A stretch of 64,000 nucleotides of DNA from Flavobacterium sp. N3904 (GTDB taxonomy: Bacteria > Bacteroidota > Bacteroidia > Flavobacteriales > Flavobacteriaceae): contig NZ_CP110009.1 in the NCBI RefSeq assembly GCF_025947305.1, forward strand, positions 1,240,001 through 1,304,000, read 5' to 3'. The notes beneath the pieces were generated by a model. It made no database searches. It was not told where the DNA came from and worked only from the letters and a program-made list of their open reading frames with translations. The first letter of the stretch is position 1. Each line of letters begins with the position of its first letter. Shown piece by piece: positions 45,385 through 54,527 of the stretch. Made by a program: the position numbers and the translations under genes.

Positions 45385-48144
45385 TTATTGTGTCAATAGA
45401 GTCGTTTTTTTAGTCTTTTTTACTTTCTCTTTTGTAAAAAGAGTAGAGGTATATTTCTCATACAATTCAAATAAAAACTCCATTCGCTTTGCATCACTTG
45501 TAAAATTTTGTTTGCTATAAGCAGTATCTACCGCCTTATCTAATTCATTATGCGCTTTTATCAATGCGGGAGGCATGGTTAATGGAGAATATAAATCTGC
45601 CAAAGAACTTTTTGGAAATTCTGTTCTTACATCTAAAACTTTTTGTGCCTTTTCTTCAATCGCTTTTATTTGTTTATCACTAGGATTTTCCGGCCACGGA
45701 AAGTTATTGTAGACAATTGAATTTGAATATCTATAATCACTTTTAAGTCTTCCACATAGTGTACGAACCCAAGACATATGCATTTCGGATGTTAAAATTC
45801 CAAAATGAAACATTTTTGCATTTGGTATAATCAAACAAAGATTACTTGCAATTTCATTTGAAGGCATAAATCCAAGAGGAATGTATTTTCTTTTTTCTGA
45901 TGAAACACTTGGAATGATAATGTATTCACTTTCATTATGCGAAACAAAAGCAAATTGAGAAGGTCTAGTTGCCAATTCTCTTGTTTCTTTTCTGGTGCTA
46001 CTTTCTCTAAATTTTTTTACTTCTTTTAGTCTTTCAGAAATAAATTTTGATTTACTCAAATCAGATGGCTCTGCATCTTTTAGCCATAAACAATATCTTG
46101 GAATATTATTTATGAATTCAACACTACCAACAAATTTCCTTATATATTTAGAAATAAAAGGCTCAATGTCAATTATTGAATTTTTTTCTTCTTCATTGAA
46201 AAGCAAAAAACCTCCATCAATTGGCTGATTTCCAAATTTTATTATTGGAATATTGCAGATTGGATTTGATCTTTTGTTTATCAAAATTTCTTTACCATCT
46301 ACCAAATATGGATTAATGTTTTTTGTTCTAATTTCGTGAGGTTCGCCTTTAATATCTTCATATTCAAATATAATTTTGTCTTTGGTGTCATAATTAGCAA
46401 ATCCAACAATCACACAATACACAGCCGCATTGCCTTTTGCTTCATTGCTCCATCGGAAAGTTCGGTGCGCAAAATGAATTTTAATGTTGTATTTGTTAAG
46501 CATCTGACCCCACAAAATACTTGTTTGTTCGCCTTGAACAATTGAGTTAGTTGAAACAAAGGCAACTCTAATAGTTGTGTTTTGAATGTATTTTGCGCTT
46601 TTAATATACCAACCTGCTACATAGTCTAAAACACCACTTCCTTGTATATTATCAAATTCCTTTACTATTTGATTTCTTTGAAGTTGGCTCATAATTTTCG
46701 AGCCGATAAAAGGAGGGTTTCCAATAATATAAGAAAGTTTGTCTTTTGAAATTACATCTTCCCAATTAACTTCCAAAGCATCTCCGTGAACAATTTTTGC
46801 TGATTTTTTCAGTGGTAATCTAGCAAAATATTGTCCAAATTCATTGCTAATCAACATATTCATTTGATGGTCGATTAACCACATAGCAACTTCGGCAATA
46901 CGAGCGGGAAATTCTTCATATTCGATTCCGCACATCATATCTACATCGAGCCAAATAATTTCTCGAATATCTAAAACGCCTTGTCCTGATTTATAAGTGG
47001 CTCTTAAAATTTCTATTTCCAATAATCGCAATTCTCGATAAGTAATTACAAGGAAATTTCCACAACCACATGCAGGGTCAAGAAATTTGAGTTCGCTTAT
47101 TTTTTTATGAAATTCAGGAAGTTTGTTCTTATTTGTTTTAACGCTCTCAAATTCTTTCCAAAGTTCGTCAAGAAATAGAGGTTTAATGAGTTTCAGAATG
47201 TTTGTTTCACTTGTATAATGCGCACCAAGATTTCTTCTCTCTTGGGGGTTCATAACGCTTTGAAACATCGAACCAAATATGGCGGGAGAAATTTTACTCC
47301 AATCAATATAACAACAATCAAGTAAGGCTTGACGCATTTTTGTATCAAAACTTGCCGTAGGTAAAATTTCTTCAAACAATTTTCCATTTACATATGGAAA
47401 CTCATTAAGTTGTTCATCAAGATTTTTGAACCTCTTATCGTTTGCGGTATTTAAGACTTGAAACAATTCTTGGAGTTTTGGAGCGAGGTCGCTCCCGTCT
47501 TCGTTGCTTCTTAAATCGATGTAATCTTGAAATTGTTGTTTGTTAAAAATTGTTGTGTCTTCTGCAAATAAGCAAAACAAAAGTCTAACTAAATAGACTT
47601 CCAACGAATGTCCAGTATAACCAATTTCTTTAAGTCTATCGTGTAGTTTTCCCATTAACTCTGCCGCCTTTATATTGGCAGGGTCTTGTTCTTTATAAAC
47701 TTTCTTTTGATAACCAATTATATAACCAAAATGCTGAACATTATTAACGAAGTCGTCAAGTTTGAACTCGATGAGTGTGTCTTCTTCAATATCATAAAGT
47801 CTAAAAATATCAAAATCAGATATGAGAATATATTTAGGTAATTCGTGTTGTTTTAAACCGTGTAAATAGTCTCTTGCTTGTTGATATGCTTTGTCAAGGT
47901 TCTTACCACGGCTTTTCATTTCAACTAAAATTGTTGCTTTCCAAAGTAAGTCTATATAACCATCTTTTTCGTCCAATTTTTTAACACGATGTTCAAAAGA
48001 AGCAACTTTTTTACGGTTAATCCCAAAAACATTGAAAAATTCTACTAAAAATGGTTTAGCGTCTGCCTCTTCATTTTTTGTATCTGCCCATTCTTTTGAA
48101 AATTTTACCGCTCTGTCCTTTATTTCATTCCAACTTAATGTCAT
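45385..48144 (-). CDS. Type IIL restriction-modification enzyme, MmeI-like
   Basis: 919 residues, the full MmeI length. The N-terminal nuclease domain has GYIDLLWKATILVEMKSRGK (Asp65, Glu75, Lys77). The gamma-type adenine methyltransferase has motif I FLDPACGCGNF (354-364) and motif IV IIGNPPF (473-479). A target-recognition region follows (about 600-830). Such single-chain enzymes methylate one strand and cut at a distance. All catalytic motifs look intact. A -7 element TATATTTG (48197-48190) gives a leader of about 40 bases; an XRE gene lies upstream on the same strand. Confidence 0.9.
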   Translation of the reverse strand: MTLSWNEIKDRAVKFSKEWADTKNEEADAKPFLVEFFNVFGINRKKVASFEHRVKKLDEKDGYIDLLWKATILVEMKSRGKNLDKAYQQARDYLHGLKQHELPKYILISDFDIFRLYDIEEDTLIEFKLDDFVNNVQHFGYIIGYQKKVYKEQDPANIKAAELMGKLHDRLKEIGYTGHSLEVYLVRLLFCLFAEDTTIFNKQQFQDYIDLRSNEDGSDLAPKLQELFQVLNTANDKRFKNLDEQLNEFPYVNGKLFEEILPTASFDTKMRQALLDCCYIDWSKISPAIFGSMFQSVMNPQERRNLGAHYTSETNILKLIKPLFLDELWKEFESVKTNKNKLPEFHKKISELKFLDPACGCGNFLVITYRELRLLEIEILRATYKSGQGVLDIREIIWLDVDMMCGIEYEEFPARIAEVAMWLIDHQMNMLISNEFGQYFARLPLKKSAKIVHGDALEVNWEDVISKDKLSYIIGNPPFIGSKIMSQLQRNQIVKEFDNIQGSGVLDYVAGWYIKSAKYIQNTTIRVAFVSTNSIVQGEQTSILWGQMLNKYNIKIHFAHRTFRWSNEAKGNAAVYCVIVGFANYDTKDKIIFEYEDIKGEPHEIRTKNINPYLVDGKEILINKRSNPICNIPIIKFGNQPIDGGFLLFNEEEKNSIIDIEPFISKYIRKFVGSVEFINNIPRYCLWLKDAEPSDLSKSKFISERLKEVKKFRESSTRKETRELATRPSQFAFVSHNESEYIIIPSVSSEKRKYIPLGFMPSNEIASNLCLIIPNAKMFHFGILTSEMHMSWVRTLCGRLKSDYRYSNSIVYNNFPWPENPSDKQIKAIEEKAQKVLDVRTEFPKSSLADLYSPLTMPPALIKAHNELDKAVDTAYSKQNFTSDAKRMEFLFELYEKYTSTLFTKEKVKKTKKTTLLTQ

Positions 48145-48189
48145 AGTCTTATTGAATTCGATTATTGTGTCAATTGTTTGATTCTCAAC

Positions 48190-48197
48190 AAATATAG
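48190..48197 (-). promoter_or_regulatory. -7 element for the MmeI-like gene
   Basis: The reverse strand reads TATATTTG, 45 bases before the ATG at 48144. Confidence 0.55.
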
Positions 48198-48297
48198 TTA
48201 TTTGAGAGAGAATAAATGATTTGTTAAATTAGGTTAATTCTTAATTATTGTGGGCATTAATTAATCCGAAAAACAGAAGGAGAAAAGAAATAAATAT

Positions 48298-48347
48298 AAC
48301 ATTTCTCAAAATATCTCAGCTAAAAAGTCATATCGAAACACTAAAAT
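48298..48347. repeat. 50-bp motif shared with 52020-52070, copy 1
   Basis: It starts AACATTTCTCAAAA and ends AACACTAAAA. Aligned by eye with copy 2 it has about 42 of 49 identical positions and one gap. It contains CTCA units at 48305 and 48315. It lies about 155 bp upstream of the MmeI-like start codon. Nothing else is seen between 48145 and 48434 except the promoter and a short ATTGAAT/ATTCAAT palindrome. Confidence 0.6.
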
Positions 48348-48434
48348 ACACTTAAATATGAGAAGATTGAGAAAAAGAAATAAGAATTTTATTGAGAAAA
48401 TTGAATGTAATATTCAATGAAGTTGTTCAAACAT

Positions 48435-48671
48435 TCAAAGTTCATTTTCAAATCTGAACATTAAAGATGTTTCAATTCCTAAACCAATTGCCAAAGATTT
48501 AATAGTGCATATAGTTGGATTTATTACACCTCGCTCAATTCTAGTAATTTGAGGTAATGAAACTTCAGCCAAATTAGCAAGCTCTTCTTGGGACATACCT
48601 TTTTCTTCTCGCATCTTTTTTAGATGTTTTCCGAATCTTATTAGATATTCTTTGTCCTTGGTATATATCAC
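48435..48671 (-). CDS. Small XRE-family regulator, controller-like
   Basis: 78 residues, starting at a GTG. It is one XRE helix-turn-helix: RFGKHLKKMREEKGMSQEELANLAEVSLPQITRIERGVINPTICTIKSLAIGLGIE. Size and position upstream of a restriction-modification gene fit a controller (C) protein. The palindrome at 48727-48744 lies just upstream and could be its operator. Confidence 0.8.
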   Translation of the reverse strand: MIYTKDKEYLIRFGKHLKKMREEKGMSQEELANLAEVSLPQITRIERGVINPTICTIKSLAIGLGIETSLMFRFENEL

Positions 48672-48726
48672 ACTTTTACAAATTATGATTAAGAATGTAA
48701 AAATCCTCTAATTATAGGCTACTCAT

Positions 48727-48744
48727 CTAATCATACATGATTAG
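48727..48744. promoter_or_regulatory. Operator palindrome upstream of the XRE gene
   Basis: CTAATCATACATGATTAG has perfect 8-base arms around AC. It lies between the leftward XRE gene and the rightward exported-protein gene, 17 bases before the -7 element at 48761, so a bound protein could affect both directions. Confidence 0.55.
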
Positions 48745-48760
48745 TTGTTAGTGTTTTTTA

Positions 48761-48768
48761 TATATTTG
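48761..48768 (+). promoter_or_regulatory. -7 element for the exported-protein gene
   Basis: TATATTTG matches TAnnTTTG and lies 56 bases before the ATG at 48824. Confidence 0.55.
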
Positions 48769-48823
48769 CCTATGTAATTCTTACAAACGAGCCAAAGGCT
48801 GTAACATCTTAAACCAAATCATT

Positions 48824-49390
48824 ATGAAAATTGATCTATCCTCAACAAGAACTATTACTTTATTACTATTTATGAGCAGTATTGGATACGCTCAAGTGAC
48901 ATCTTTACCTAACGCTCAACAACAAGAAGCTACTAATCAAGCGTTTCAACAAGAACTGTCCGAAGAATACACTGAATCGAAATTTCAAGGAGAAGAAGAA
49001 ATTGAGCTTACAGAATCAAGTAGCAGTCTTGATATGGTAAAAACTGAAAATGGATGGGGAGCTATCAATAATAAGAATAAAGTAACAGCTACAAGCAACA
49101 ATAAAACAGTTATTAATAGAAAACAATTTATTGGTAATTATACCGTGAAAATGAATATTGACGGTATGAATTCAACTTTTTATGCCAATGTAAGTATAGT
49201 AAAAGGGAAGTTAGAATTTATTGTGAATGAAGGTGGCTCAATAAACTCTTATTATGAAGAGACATCAGTCAAAGAAATTCAAAAGAACATTCAATATGAT
49301 TTCAAGGCTAATGATTCAGATAGTGGAAGCAGTCGTACATATCATTTTAAGAAAAAAGGCAATCGTTTTGAATTGACATTTAATTATTAG
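48824..49390 (+). CDS. Exported hypothetical protein
   Basis: 188 residues with a signal peptide (to about IGYAQ, 24). A Gln/Glu-rich segment and a beta-rich C-terminal domain follow (NYTVKMNIDGMNSTFYANVSIVKGKLEFIVNEGG, YHFKKKGNRFELTFNY). No family recognised. Its promoter carries the operator-like palindrome shared with the XRE gene, so it may be regulated together with the restriction system. Confidence 0.55.
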   Translation: MKIDLSSTRTITLLLFMSSIGYAQVTSLPNAQQQEATNQAFQQELSEEYTESKFQGEEEIELTESSSSLDMVKTENGWGAINNKNKVTATSNNKTVINRKQFIGNYTVKMNIDGMNSTFYANVSIVKGKLEFIVNEGGSINSYYEETSVKEIQKNIQYDFKANDSDSGSSRTYHFKKKGNRFELTFNY

Positions 49391-49492
49391 AATAAGACCA
49401 TATTATTAATTCAAATTGGAGTTCAGAAACCAATTCAAAAACGGGGTGTAATCGAAAAACCTAAAGAGTAGAAAACAATTAATTTTTTAAAT

Positions 49493-50200
49493 ATGAAAAT
49501 AATAAAAATTTTATCGACGTTAATGTTTAGTGTTCTTCTATTTTCTTGTGGAGGAAAAGGTACTGATAAAGAAGAGAAAAGTACAGACAAAAAAATGAAA
49601 AATGTTGTCGTAGATTGTAATTGTTCCGAACTTACTGAAGCAGATGCTGACCTTAAAGGAGTGGCTAAAAAAGGGAGTAAAGAGTTATATTCAGGAGTTT
49701 GTGTAACAAGAGACCAACATGACACAATAACAAATAAAAACACATATAAAAATGGTTGGCTAGTTAACGAAATCGTGAAAGAAAAAATAGATAATGAATA
49801 CATAATCACTAAAGATATTGATTACGAAAACGGAAATATAGAATCTTGTAAATTATTGGAAACCAAAGGTAATAACAGTCAAAACTTTAACTTTGTCACA
49901 CAATACAAAGAAAAACAAAACAAAAAGTGGATTATAGGATACGAAATCAATATAGAAAGACAATATTCTGAGAGTGTTTCTGATTATATCGATAAATATA
50001 ACTTAATAGTAATGACTTATTATATGGATGGCAAAAAGTTTTCTTATGAAAACACTTCTCAACAGCCTACTTGTATGCCAAATTCTGATGTAACTGGCGG
50101 TGGTGGTTGGAGATTAGATGGGCTTTCTCAAGATAAACTTTATGAAATTTTAGATGGTTTAAAAAAAGAATTTCCACATTTTAATTATTGGAAAAATTAA
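49493..50200 (+). CDS. Hypothetical lipoprotein
   Basis: 235 residues with a lipoprotein signal (LLFSCGG, Cys about 19). It contains YwqK/MORN-like units (ELYSGVCVTRDQHDTITNKNTYKNGWLVNE, DIDYENGNIESC). The C-terminal part ends LKKEFPHFNYWKN. It follows the exported protein by about 100 bp on the same strand and ends at a terminator. Function unknown. Confidence 0.55.
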   Translation: MKIIKILSTLMFSVLLFSCGGKGTDKEEKSTDKKMKNVVVDCNCSELTEADADLKGVAKKGSKELYSGVCVTRDQHDTITNKNTYKNGWLVNEIVKEKIDNEYIITKDIDYENGNIESCKLLETKGNNSQNFNFVTQYKEKQNKKWIIGYEINIERQYSESVSDYIDKYNLIVMTYYMDGKKFSYENTSQQPTCMPNSDVTGGGGWRLDGLSQDKLYEILDGLKKEFPHFNYWKN

Positions 50201-50220
50201 AAGATAGAATTATCTATAAA

Positions 50221-50250
50221 AAAAGCGGGAAGATTTTCTCGCTTTTTTAT
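50221..50250. terminator. Terminator between convergent genes
   Basis: AAAAGCGGGAA and TTCTCGCTTTT pair with one G-U, followed by T residues. Confidence 0.7.
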
Positions 50251-50342
50251 GGATAATGATTACCTAGTAGACCAAACAATTGAAGAATCTACTTAATTAA
50301 AGTGATTTTTTGATATATTTGATACCTGAAAAATGCTATTTT

Positions 50343-51410
50343 CTAAAATTGTAAAGAGGGAATATTAGCTTTAACTGTTTTAGATTTTATCATTGCTTTT
50401 TTCATCCAATATGCAGTAAACATTTTATTTACGTTGAAACGCCTTGAAATGCTATCAATAAAATCATCGTCAACATATTGATTACGATAAGTAAATAAAG
50501 ATTTTCGCAAATTATCACCATTAAAAAGAAAATCATAAGCAAATAGATTAGCTTCTTTTTCTTTTTTATTAATTGCAGATTTACTTAAATCAGCTTGACC
50601 TTCAAATATTTCATCATTTTCATGTTTAATAACATGTCCAAATTCATGAAATAATGTATACCAAAAAGTAGCAAGGCATTTACCTTTATCAGAAACTTGA
50701 ACCAATGGCTTTCCTTCAAACCATCTGACTGCTCCAAAGACTGTTTTATTTAAGTATGGAGTATAAACCAAAGCAACTCCAAATTCTTCTAATTTTTTAG
50801 GCAATTGATTTTTAATATAATGAATATTATATAAATTTCCTTCCCATTCTTTACTATCTATCCAAGATAAGAATTCGTTTCTATTATAATTTTCTAAAGC
50901 TTTTTTATAAAAATCTAATTCACCTCTTTTTAACCAAGCATATAAATTCAAATTATCGGGAACAAAATTAGAAATTTTATACAATGCAATATTTTCCTTA
51001 ACTCTATCAAATATTTCTAATTCGTTTTCTATATCTAAAAAATTAGAAATATCCTCCAAAAGATCTATACCATCCGTAAAATCGTTATCTAATAAATCTT
51101 TAAGATGTTCAATTTTCTTATATAGCTTTAAATTTTCCTTATATGCTAATAAAGCTTTTGCATATGAAATTTTGTAATTACTTTGAAATTGTAAAATATA
51201 ATTTGAAATTTTTTCGACATTGATAGCCTTCTCTATTTCAATAGCTTCTTTTTTGGAAACTTTTGTAATAGCCCCTAATTCTGTATCATTCCAATTCATA
51301 TATGATAGAAAAGAATTTCTATCTATATCATTTGATAATAATATATCTTCAATTTCTTCTCCAACAGTCGTGAAGTATTGAATCGTGTTAACTACTTTAA
51401 TTTTTTCCAT
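50343..51410 (-). CDS. ImmA/IrrE-type metallopeptidase with HTH-like N-terminus
   Basis: 355 residues. The zinc motif HEFGH (255-259) sits in FWYTLFHEFGHVIKHENDE, the ImmA/IrrE (COG2856) signature. The N-terminal 70 residues (VGEEIEDILLSNDIDRNSFLSYMNWNDTELGAITKVSKKEAIEIEKAI) look like a degenerate XRE HTH, giving the HTH-peptidase layout of COG2856-type antitoxins. It starts 6 bases after the stop of the 136-residue gene, so the pair is a likely toxin-antitoxin operon. Confidence 0.8.
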   Translation of the reverse strand: MEKIKVVNTIQYFTTVGEEIEDILLSNDIDRNSFLSYMNWNDTELGAITKVSKKEAIEIEKAINVEKISNYILQFQSNYKISYAKALLAYKENLKLYKKIEHLKDLLDNDFTDGIDLLEDISNFLDIENELEIFDRVKENIALYKISNFVPDNLNLYAWLKRGELDFYKKALENYNRNEFLSWIDSKEWEGNLYNIHYIKNQLPKKLEEFGVALVYTPYLNKTVFGAVRWFEGKPLVQVSDKGKCLATFWYTLFHEFGHVIKHENDEIFEGQADLSKSAINKKEKEANLFAYDFLFNGDNLRKSLFTYRNQYVDDDFIDSISRRFNVNKMFTAYWMKKAMIKSKTVKANIPSLQF

Positions 51411-51416
51411 CGCTTT

Positions 51417-51827
51417 TTATACAGCTGAATAATCATGTTTATTTATTTCAAAAACTAGAATATTATTAACAGTACTATATTGACCTACCCAATTTTTAGT
51501 TATTGATAAATCCTCTTCTCCAAAAGTATTAGTTTCGTAAAAATGAAAAAATTTCCTATAACTATCTTGTATTCTAACTTTTAACACAACAGGATTTTTA
51601 TCTTTAACACCAGATACTTTTTCTATTTTATTATCTCCTGAAGTGGTTTGGTTATATATTAAAGCATTATCGCAACTTTTCAGTTTTTGATAAACTTTTA
51701 TTGACGATTTTAAAATTGATTGATTATATATTTTATTAAAAGTTTTCGCAGCTTGACGGTCTGTTGGATTTTCCATTAGACCTTTATAAGCCGTGCATCC
51801 TTTATTTTTGTCAAATGATATTAACAT
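51417..51827 (-). CDS. Unknown protein paired with ImmA/IrrE, candidate toxin
   Basis: 136 residues. It has NPTDRQAAKTFNKIYNQSILKSSIKVYQKLKSC and later VLKVRIQDSYRKFFHFYETNTFG. No known toxin fold recognised. The start is set at the ATG at 51827 because the -7 element TACTTTTG (51855-51848) lies inside the longer frame that opens at a TTG at 51869. It is followed after 6 bases by the ImmA/IrrE gene. Confidence 0.6.
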   Translation of the reverse strand: MLISFDKNKGCTAYKGLMENPTDRQAAKTFNKIYNQSILKSSIKVYQKLKSCDNALIYNQTTSGDNKIEKVSGVKDKNPVVLKVRIQDSYRKFFHFYETNTFGEEDLSITKNWVGQYSTVNNILVFEINKHDYSAV

Positions 51828-51847
51828 AATTTCCTTATGAATTTGAG

Positions 51848-51855
51848 CAAAAGTA
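51848..51855 (-). promoter_or_regulatory. -7 element of the ImmA/IrrE operon
   Basis: The reverse strand reads TACTTTTG, 20 bases before the ATG at 51827, giving a leader of about 14 bases. Confidence 0.5.
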
Positions 51856-52019
51856 TAAAATTGAATCAATTAACAATTAAATACAGCTTATTTATTTTGA
51901 ATACATATAACATTTATTGTTTATACTGAGTATATTATGATCTAAATAATTTAAAGAAATAACCCTAAATAAGCGGATTATTATAGACGATTAGTTTCAA
52001 TCAAAAAAATAAAAAAATT

Positions 52020-52070
52020 AACATTTCTCAAAAATACCTCAACTATAAATACATACCTCAACACTAAAAA
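52020..52070. repeat. 50-bp motif shared with 48298-48347, copy 2
   Basis: It starts AACATTTCTCAAAAATACCTCAACT and ends CAACACTAAAAA-like; CTCA occurs at 52027, 52038 and 52057, and TTGAGG follows at 52079. It lies in the 459-bp gap 51828-52286, between the divergent ImmA operon and the gene at 52287. Apart from the promoter at 51848, the rest of that gap shows no gene. Confidence 0.6.
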
Positions 52071-52286
52071 TGATTTTATTGAGGCGCGATATTTCCAAAT
52101 TTTAGATGATGTTTTTTCAAAGATTCTTCAACATATCTTTGCCTAAGAAATCAAAAACAACATCTCTGAATAATCATTTAGAGGTTTAAATTCAAAGCAT
52201 TACTATTCAATTTTAAAAATTTGCATTATGTGAAGCGGGATTTCTATGCTTAAAAATTAGTAACAAATTAAAACAAAAATAAAATT

Positions 52287-52832
52287 ATGAGAACACACTT
52301 AAACAATTGTCCTACTTGCGCAAATACTAATACGTGGTTAAATCTTTTAACTTCAAATAATGTGAAGTTTAATTATGTAGAAAAAGAACAAGTAAAAACT
52401 ATTCAAGCAAAAGCAATTGAAGCAAAGAGCAAAGATGCTTTACCAACAAACTTTAATAACTTTTATTGCGGACCCGAAAAGAACGGAAAAACTTCAAATG
52501 TGAATGTATTGACGAAATACTTGGGGATAAAAAATGGAGATAAAACAACACTTAAAACTGATTTTATTTCTACAACAAAAGAAACACTTTATAATGGATT
52601 TCAATTGTCATTAAAAATAATTGATGATGATGTTTCATTAATAATGAAAGGAAATAGCGAGTTAGAACTAAAATGTTGGACAATCTCTCGCATTACTTTT
52701 TATATGAAAAAGAAGAACTCTTCTATTACTGAAAATAATGTTAGAACATTGCTTTTAGATGGTTCATTGAAAGTAAAGTTTTGTGTTTCCGTTCTTAAAG
52801 ACCACGGGACACTTTGGAGAGTTTATAAATAA
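52287..52832 (+). CDS. Hypothetical protein with N-terminal CxxC
   Basis: 181 residues, soluble. It begins MRTHLNNCPTCANTNTW, with one CPTC motif, and has a beta-rich second half. No family recognised. It is followed by a 64-residue gene after 61 bp on the same strand. Confidence 0.5.
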   Translation: MRTHLNNCPTCANTNTWLNLLTSNNVKFNYVEKEQVKTIQAKAIEAKSKDALPTNFNNFYCGPEKNGKTSNVNVLTKYLGIKNGDKTTLKTDFISTTKETLYNGFQLSLKIIDDDVSLIMKGNSELELKCWTISRITFYMKKKNSSITENNVRTLLLDGSLKVKFCVSVLKDHGTLWRVYK

Positions 52833-52893
52833 ACAAAGAAACAACTAAGTATTAAAGAGCTAAAAAATAAATCATTAATAAAACAAATAAAAT

Positions 52894-53088
52894 ATGTATA
52901 AAGCATACGGAAAAACTAATAAGTGGGGAAAAGACATTAAAATAACTTATAATGATGTAGTGATATTCGAAGAGATTTATTTAGATGTTGAAGATGAAGT
53001 AGACACGCCCGACTTTATTGATAAAATCTTTGATAGAGAAATCGCAAAGCATCAAAGAAATTTAAAATTAGACTTATTATTAAGTTAA
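52894..53088 (+). CDS. Small hypothetical protein
   Basis: 64 residues with a beta-rich start (MYKAYGKTNKWGKDIKITYNDVVIFEE) and an acidic/helical end. Same strand as, and close to, the 181-residue gene. No family recognised. Confidence 0.45.
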   Translation: MYKAYGKTNKWGKDIKITYNDVVIFEEIYLDVEDEVDTPDFIDKIFDREIAKHQRNLKLDLLLS

Positions 53089-53128
53089 ACAAAACTATAT
53101 TTTATTGTGTAGTTTATAATTCCTAAAC

Positions 53129-53212
53129 ATGGAAAATATTTTTAACAAATTATCATTTGAAGATAATGGAATAAAGAGCAGAAATACAAAACTGAATAGT
53201 ATTCTAAAATGA
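53129..53212 (+). CDS. Possible 27-residue peptide
   Basis: ATG-TGA frame encoding a 27-residue polar peptide, just before a strong terminator and in line with the two genes upstream. Only position supports it. Confidence 0.25.
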   Translation: MENIFNKLSFEDNGIKSRNTKLNSILK

Positions 53213-53243
53213 AAAGCGATTTGATATTAGTCAAATCGCTTTT
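53212..53243 (+). terminator. Terminator
   Basis: AAAAGCGATTTGA (53212-53224) and TCAAATCGCTTTT (53231-53243) form a perfect 13-bp stem with a 6-base loop, followed by more T. Read leftward it is also T-rich after the stem, so it could act in both directions. Confidence 0.85.
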
Positions 53244-53356
53244 TTATTTGTTGTGGCGTGAATTGGTTGGTTTTGGGAGGTTGTTTTGTACGAAACATAT
53301 AAACTAACTTTCTGATGAGATTTGGTTCTGTTAGGAAGCAAATTTTGAATTGCTCA

Positions 53357-54328
53357 TTATAAAAAAGAAATCTCAAAATCTATATTTTCATATTTGCTTT
53401 TACAGTAATCAAGTATTTCATAAACTTCTCTATCTTTCACTAATAAACAATCGTGTATAGGCAAAGCAAAATCAGTAGGTATATTTTCTAGTAAATCATC
53501 AATCCATATTTTACTTTCTTCTCTTTGTAAATAAGATGAAGCATCTTTATAATTTTTGGTTTTTAGATTTGTAATAAACTTTGATGCAACAGGAAACAAA
53601 ATGTGAATTTTATAATTTGGAACATATCCATTTGAATTTAGGAAATACATAAACAAATCTTTTGCTTGTTGTCTGTCATTCAGTTCTAAATTCTGAACCA
53701 AATAATTATAAAAATCTAATTGAAATGCTTCTTCGTATCTTTTGTCAATTATTCCCTTATCTTTCATAATGTTCAATAGAAGTTTAGGTTGGGAACATTT
53801 AGCATCAATAATAGCATAACCTTTCTTTTTTAAGTCTTCTTTATAAATCGGTATTACAGGATGATGCACTCGTCTTCCAAAAGTATCTCTTGAAATTTTT
53901 CCTTCATAACCAAGTTCAGCCATCGAGTTTTCAATTATAGAATACCATCTGTATTTTCTTTTGTTGTCAAAATCTATTTCTTCAATAACACCTTTTGAAA
54001 TATCAATTAGGAATTTATATTTAATACAAATGCCTCTTGATACATTGTAATATTTCTTTTCGATGCTTTCAAACAATAATTCGGGGTGTTGTTCAATTCT
54101 GCTATATGGTTTAATAATCTTTGCTTCTTGTAAAGCATTTAGGGTTCTTTTGTAGCGTTTATTTATCTTTTCTAAGTAAGTAGATGGAACAGGGAAATAT
54201 TTGTGCTTATTTTGTCTTTTGGACATTAAGGTCAATGCAGTATAAATTTTATAACCGTTTTTCTGTGCGGTTTTATTTCCGATTTTTGAAATACAATTAA
54301 TGACTTCTTGAGGTAGAATAACTTTCAT
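53357..54328 (-). CDS. Minimal family-A DNA-polymerase-like protein
   Basis: 323 residues. Three elements follow the order of family-A polymerase motifs: IIDAKCSQPKLL (173-184; motif A, Asp175), RQQAKDLFMYFLNSNGY (219-235; O-helix RxxxK...YG-like, Arg219, Lys223), and LPIHDCLLV (289-297; motif C, His292-Asp293). A LQREESKIWIDDLL segment (267-280) takes the place of the Q-helix. Residues about 40-80 look like a winged helix. There is no 3'-5' exonuclease and no long thumb, so it is far shorter than Pol I. It may be a replication or priming factor of the element. The family call is by motif only. Confidence 0.55.
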   Translation of the reverse strand: MKVILPQEVINCISKIGNKTAQKNGYKIYTALTLMSKRQNKHKYFPVPSTYLEKINKRYKRTLNALQEAKIIKPYSRIEQHPELLFESIEKKYYNVSRGICIKYKFLIDISKGVIEEIDFDNKRKYRWYSIIENSMAELGYEGKISRDTFGRRVHHPVIPIYKEDLKKKGYAIIDAKCSQPKLLLNIMKDKGIIDKRYEEAFQLDFYNYLVQNLELNDRQQAKDLFMYFLNSNGYVPNYKIHILFPVASKFITNLKTKNYKDASSYLQREESKIWIDDLLENIPTDFALPIHDCLLVKDREVYEILDYCKSKYENIDFEISFL

Positions 54329-54527
54329 ATAATAAATTCTTTTTTGTTATATATAAAAGTGATCTCGTTTTGTTTCCACTTATTTATTAGAAACTCACTA
54401 TTAAATTTAAAAGAGCAAGTCAGTCTATAAATATTGAGTATATATATTATATCATCTTATTGTTGCTCACTTTTTAAACTTCCCGAAATTTCAATATAAA
54501 TACTTATTGTATAAGTGAAGTCAATAA

